Source: Trissonchulus latispiculum (lineage: Eukaryota; Nematoda; Enoplea; Enoplida; Ironidae). From it: 64,000 nucleotides of DNA. The notes beneath the pieces are model-generated. The model was not told the origin of the DNA and made no database searches. It worked only from the letters and a program-made list of their open reading frames with translations. The translations under genes and the position numbers were made by a program. Below are positions 59,501-64,000 of the stretch, one piece after another. Positions within the stretch are counted from its first letter, which is position 1. Each line of letters starts with the position of its first letter. The stretch is from contig JASAND010021176.1 in assembly GCA_030248195.1 (NCBI GenBank), positions 1 to 64,000 of the forward strand, written 5' to 3'.

Positions 59501-60223
59501 CGTGATTCTAAAGAACCTCTGGTCCTTTCCTACGTATACTGGCGTAATACGGCGGTAGAACGAGTACCATACAAAATAATCTTGCACGGATTGCTCCACG
59601 ATTCCACGCTAAGCATCGTCCATAAAGGTGTGCTCCTGCTGTTACCCGAGTGCGGAACTTGTCTCCGGACGATGTAGTCAACAAACCATAATCGCTTGCA
59701 TTTAGAAGACCCTCTCCACCGCTCTCAGCCGTTCTGGGGTATGTGTTTCATGCCTGTCAGAGTGGGTTAAATTATGAGTGTTTAATGTGAGGTTAAACCA
59801 TGTTGGTTAAAGTGAATATAAGAAAATTTAGCATTATGTCTGGTAAACCTAGCAGTAGTAAGTTTAAACCAAGAGTGTTAGGAGATAAACCAACATGTAA
59901 AATAAGAGACAAAACTGGTGGATAGACCTATTATTATTTTTAAAGAAAGACAAGTAAGTGGGTGAAAACGTATGGCAAAGGAAGGGGATTTAAATTAGGA
60001 TTAAGGTGTCAATAGTATTACTTATGCCAAGTCTAGTTAATTTGGTTAAGCCATGTATTTTATTTTATAATAAGGCTAAAGCTAAATAAGGCTAATTTCA
60101 TAATAATGACATATCATAAGGCTAAATGAAAAGGAAGTTCATTTGTGACATGTTTAACTTGGCTTATGTGAAGATGCAGATGTATGATTTGCGTTTTTTA
60201 TGTATATGTGATTGGGGGGGCGT
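56525..60223. other. Gene-poor region downstream of the membrane-protein gene
   Basis: No supported gene in about 3.7 kb. A dispersed repeat at 57018-57142 matches 18024-18143. An (AATT)n run lies at about 58788-58814. Two overlapping antiparallel frames at 59387-59677 lie in a less AT-rich patch that may be an old transposon fragment, but I recognise no product. Confidence 0.5.
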
Positions 60224-60510
60224 GATAGCAGCCAAGTTGCCAACGCCTTGGTCTATGTGCACAGCGGGTTGACTTGGCTTATTTGTCTATGCCTTGTGCC
60301 TGTGTTGGTGCACAGATGTTCCCAGGGGGAGTCACACAGCCAAGTTGCCAATGGCTTGGTTTAGGTTGCTTAAGTTGGCTTATTTCCGTCGCCTTGGTCT
60401 ATGCGCACAGTGGTTTGACTTGGCATATTTGCCTATGCTTTGCGTCTGTGTGTTGGTGCACAGATGTTCCAGGAGAGGAGTCACACAACCAAGGTGCCAT
60501 TAGTTTGGTC
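60224..60510. repeat. Tandem repeat, two units of about 148 bp
   Basis: GCACAGATGTTCC occurs at 60310 and 60458. The surrounding sequence (CCAAGTTGCC, CGCCTTGGTCTATG, TTGACTTGGC) repeats with small changes. ORFs here only mirror the repeat. Confidence 0.8.
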
Positions 60511-60529
60511 TAAGTTACGAAGGGGGGGT

Positions 60530-61228
60530 CCAAATTTTGGTCATTTTTCGACTTTCTCTGATCTCGCTGATTTTTACATATTTTAAGGTCCAAACGGTAT
60601 ATTTTAATGAGTTTTTTAAACTAAAGTTTTAAGTCGTACGGTTGTTGCGTAATTTCACCTCAAAGTTGAGGTCTCATGTGTTAAACATAGGAAACTTAAA
60701 AAGTTTCACCTTTTTGGAGTAGTGTCAAAAAATCTGGAAACTGAGCAATGCTAGCCAGCCGTTTCTCGTATCATTAAAAATGCCTGGATGAGGTCTGTAA
60801 TTTGTTTGAATTCGAATTTTGATTTAGATTTTCAAAATTTTTTAATTAATTTTTGAACATTTAAAATTTGGAGCAATTTTAAGAGCGGGTCGAATTTTAA
60901 ATATTCAAAAATTGATTAAAACATTTTAAAGAAATCTAAATTCTAATTCCAACAAATCACAGATTTTATCTAGGCTTTTCTAATGATACTAGGTAAGGCT
61001 GGGTAGCACTGAACAGTTTCGAGATTTTTTGACACTACTCCAAAATGTGAAACTTTTTAAGTTTCCGATGTTTAACACATAAGACCTCTACTTTGAGGTG
61101 AAATTACGCAACCACCATACGACTTATAACTTTAATTTTAAAAACTAATAAAATATACCGTTTGGACTATAAAATATGTAAAACTCAGCGAGATCGGAGA
61201 AACTCGAAAAAATGACCAAAACATGGAC
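60530..61228. repeat. 700-bp foldback (near-perfect inverted repeat)
   Basis: The left arm from 60530 (CCAAATTTTGGTCATTTTTCG) pairs with the right arm ending at about 61228. Matching continues inward through AAACTTTTTAAGTTTCC-type and TTTTTTGACACTACTCC sequence down to a short loop near 60880. Arms are about 325 bp at roughly 80 percent identity by eye. A transcript would form a long hairpin. Non-coding; probably a foldback transposon. Confidence 0.85.
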
Positions 61229-61579
61229 ATAACTTGGCTTGGCTTTACTTGGAAATTTCACAAAATGGTCAAAACATGCAAAATTTTTGGTAATTTAGAA
61301 ATTTTTTCTTCAAAATAGGCATATTTTTAGCGTTTTAGGCGTTTTTGCACCGTTTCAAAGTGATTTAAAATCAAAATTTTAGAAAAACTTTCCAAAACAT
61401 CACCATGTTTTGGCCAAATTTAGCTAACTTTTTGGGTCAAAAAATTGCTGGGGCGGGGGTTCGGGGGCAACCGAAAGTTGAGGGAGGGTATGTCAAAAAA
61501 TCTGAGAGGGGGTAAAATTAGTCAAACATTTTGGGAGGAATACCCCCCACAGGAAACTATGGGGAGGGGTCCCCGCTGT
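61229..61579. other. Spacer between foldback and satellite
   Basis: AT-rich then G-rich (61445-61570), with no recognised gene. Frames here are short and overlap the satellite start. Confidence 0.4.
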
Positions 61580-63125
61580 CCACCCATAACGGATGTTCGC
61601 TCGTATGCCGTTACGAGTTTAGCATTGCAAGCACAAAAAGTTTTAAGCCAAGTCCATAAGCCAAGCATGTTTGTACTTGGCTGTCTGCCCCCCCTACATA
61701 GGGCACGTAATAGTGCATGTTCGTACACGTTTTAGCATTGGAAACACCATGAGCCTTAAGCCGAGTCCATAATACAATCATGCTAGTACTTGGCTGTCCC
61801 CCCTCCATAGTGCAAGTATTAATAGTATAACGTTTAGCATTGGAATTGCAGTGACCTTTAAGCCAAGTCTATAAGCCAAGCATGTTGGTATTTGGCTGTC
61901 CCCCCTAGTGCATGTTCGTATAGCGTTAAACGTTTAGCTTTGCTAGCACCATGAACTTTAAGCCAAGTTCATAAACCTAGCATGTTGGTACTTGGCTGTC
62001 CCCCCCTAGTCATGTTCGTATAGCGTTACCCGTTTAGCTTTGCAGGCACCATAAACTTTAAGCCAAGTTTATGAACCTAGCGTGTTGGTACTTGCCTGCC
62101 CCCCTCCATAATGCAAGTAATAGTATAACGTTTAGCGTTGAAAGCACCATAAGCTTCAATCCAAGTCCATATATAAGCCAAGCATGTTGGTACTTGTCTG
62201 TCCCCCCTCCATACTGCAAATAATAGTATAACGTTTAGCATTGCAAATGCAATATCCTTAAAGCCAAGCATGTTGGTACTTGGCTGTCCCCCCTAGTGCT
62301 TGTACGTACAGCCTTACCCATTTAGCTTTGCAAGCACTATAAGCATTAGGCCAAGTCCAGAAGCCAAGCATGTTGGTACTTGTCTGTCCCCCCTCCATAC
62401 TGCAAATAATAGTAGAACGTTTAGCATTGCAAATGCAATAACCTTAAAGCCAAGCATGTTTGTACTTGGCTGTCCCCCCTAGTGCTTGTTCGTACAGCCT
62501 TACCCATTTAGCTTTGCAAGCACTATAAGCATTAAGCCAAGTCCAGAAGCCAAGCATGTTTGTACTTGGCTGTCCTCCCTCCATAGTGCATATTCGTATA
62601 GCGTTACCCGTTTAGCTTTGCAAGCACAAATAGCTTTAAGCCAAGTCCATATATAAGCCAAGCATGTTGGTACTTGGCTGTCCCCCTCCATACTGCAAAT
62701 AGTAGTATAACGTTCAGCAATGCAAATGCAATAACCTTAAAGCCAAGCATGTTGGTACTTGGCTGTCCCCCCTAGTGCTTGTTCGTACAGCCTTACCCAT
62801 TTAGCTTTGCAAGCACCATAAGCTTTAAGCCAAGTCCATAAGCCAAGCATGTTGGTACTTGGCTGTCCCCCCACCCCTAGTGCATGTTCGAACAGCGTTA
62901 CCCGTTTAACTTTGAAGCACAATAAGCTTTATGCCAAATTCATAACCCAAGCACGTTGGTACTTGGCTCTCCCCCCCTAGTGCATGTTCGTAGAGCGTTA
63001 CAGCTTTGCAAGCACAATAAGCTTTAAGCCAAGTCCACAAGCCAAGCATGTCGATACTTCGTTGTCCCCCCCTCCCTAGTGGATGTTTCAATAGCGTTAC
63101 CCATTTACCTTTGCAAGCACAACAA
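61580..63125. repeat. Satellite array, about 15 units of 85-118 bp
   Basis: The motif TTGGTACTTGGCTGTCCCCCC, with variants, recurs about 15 times (near 61670, 61788, 61887, 61987, 62087, 62188, 62273, 62370, 62459, 62555, 62667, 62752, 62848, 62957, 63050). It alternates with CGTTACCCGTTTAGCTTTGC and AAGCTTTAAGCCAAGTCCAT. Unit length varies because the segment after the C-run is sometimes shortened. All ORFs in the array are artefacts of the repeat. Confidence 0.95.
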
Positions 63126-63220
63126 CTAGAGTTGGGACCGGTTCCAATTTTCAAAACCGGTTCCGGTTCCGGTTCTAGAGTACCGGTTCCGGTTCCGGTT
63201 CTAGCTTCCGGTTCCCTGTT
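63126..63220. repeat. CCGGTTCC tract with hAT-like tip
   Basis: Begins AGAGTTGGGACCGGTTCC, close to the hAT tip CAGAGTTGG at 24121, and continues as degenerate GGTTCC repeats. A partner end is not visible, so it is a solo fragment or its far end is too decayed. Confidence 0.5.
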
Positions 63221-64000
63221 CCAAGTACAAAATTCGCAGTTACATTTTAACATTATTTAATATTGGATGCAGGTCCCAGCAAGGGTTATACAATCAAAAT
63301 TATAAAGCAATATTGCGAAACAATTGGAATAGGTAATGCGATAATAACCAACTGGGTAATCTTTTTTGTATGCTTGGAATTTTAAAGTTTTTGCCGTACT
63401 TTGAGTTTGCTCAATTACAAATGCTGTCACTATATGTACAACATACATTAAAACTTGTAAAAAAATTAAAACTTTAGTATGGTCGAGCAAATTGTTTCGA
63501 TAATTAACGGTGAGATTCTACCGTGCATCTACGACAGTGCAGACAGCGCCTTCTGAACAGAATCCTGTAAACTGCACAACGTTTCAGTAAAACGTGCTGA
63601 GAATTGAGATATACTGGAGCTTAAATTTTTATTTCTTTAAAAAGAGTACAGTGTCTCTAAAGGAGCAAATAGTTTCCAAAAATTTAAATGCATTTAAAAT
63701 ATTTAAAAGCTGTAAGCCAAGTTGGAAAGAACATATATATTAAAGTTATATTTAACGAAGAAATGTACAGTTACTTGATTAAACAAAATAGCTAACAGAT
63801 TACTTCTGCAGGCTGTTCATTAGTTGAACTTTGATTGACTTTCGTCGCAGATGCCGATAGCTTAAAAATGAGAAAATAAGTACTCAACTTTCGAAGTTTT
63901 CTACTCCTGTAAAATTTACTACTTTTTTAAAAATATTGCTTCAATCTTGGGTGCTGACAACACCACCTTCCATTTACTAATTTTTTGAGAAGATATACTC
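63221..64000. other. AT-rich DNA at the window end
   Basis: No supported gene, RNA or repeat. Confidence 0.4.

Noticed and set aside
61580..63125. CRISPR-like appearance of regularly repeated motif
   Set aside because: Spacers are themselves repeated satellite sequence and the genome is eukaryotic.
61445..63253. Many short ORFs with repeated peptides such as LGLWTWLKAYGACKAK
   Set aside because: Satellite monomers read in frame; interrupted and without gene structure.

Overview
The window is metazoan genomic DNA, most likely from an invertebrate. Host-type genes are split by short GT-AG introns, a tRNA-derived SINE is present, and the rest is AT-rich DNA packed with eukaryotic transposons (Ty3/Gypsy, Polinton, hAT-type and MITE families). 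I cannot place the species. There is no sign of prokaryotic gene organisation and no CRISPR array.

Layout. (1) Positions 1-16361 hold two tandem copies of one Ty3/Gypsy retrotransposon that share a single LTR (about 11452-12185). Copy 1 has gag remains, a nearly complete pol (RT, RNase H, integrase) with two nonsense codons and, unusually, about 6 kb between pol and the LTR with three extra reading frames of unknown function. Copy 2 starts at a tRNA-Arg-type primer-binding site and is cut off inside RT. (2) Positions 16362-26210 carry MITEs, degenerate hexamer tracts and a four-exon gene for a small secreted C-type lectin (20045-22765), visible only after splicing. (3) Positions 26217-38699 are a decayed Polinton/Maverick with 557-560 bp terminal inverted repeats and a perfect 6-bp target duplication (TTTGTA). 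It encodes only a protein-primed family-B DNA polymerase with one in-frame stop. At least three smaller elements are nested in it. (4) Positions 40599-41469 are a non-autonomous hAT with a perfect 8-bp target duplication. (5) Positions 42252-47092 are a second hAT-like element into which a 4.07-kb element (42711-46778) has inserted.

The 4.07-kb element is the most unusual object in the window. It has Polinton-style ends (AGTAGTATA...TATACTACT) and a perfect 6-bp target duplication (TATTTC). Its inverted repeats are 1.55 and 1.73 kb long, and each carries a complete copy of the same unrecognised 116-codon gene facing outward. Between them lies one gene for a C2H2 zinc-finger protein behind an array of TATA-like motifs spaced 22-24 bp apart.

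Positions 47889-49762 are a threonine-coding (ACT)n tract. Positions 51090-56524 are a multi-exon gene for a predicted multi-pass membrane protein with a PPAY motif and two alternative last exons. A SINE and a 291-bp foldback MITE lie in its introns. The last 8 kb contain a 148-bp tandem duplication, a 700-bp near-perfect foldback (60530-61228), a satellite of about 15 units (61580-63125) and unannotated AT-rich DNA.

The mobile elements do not form one pathway with the host genes. The visible relationship is nesting: Polinton-like in hAT, MITEs in Polinton, MITE in lectin intron, SINE and MITE in membrane-gene introns. Coordinates of element edges and exons come from reading by eye.
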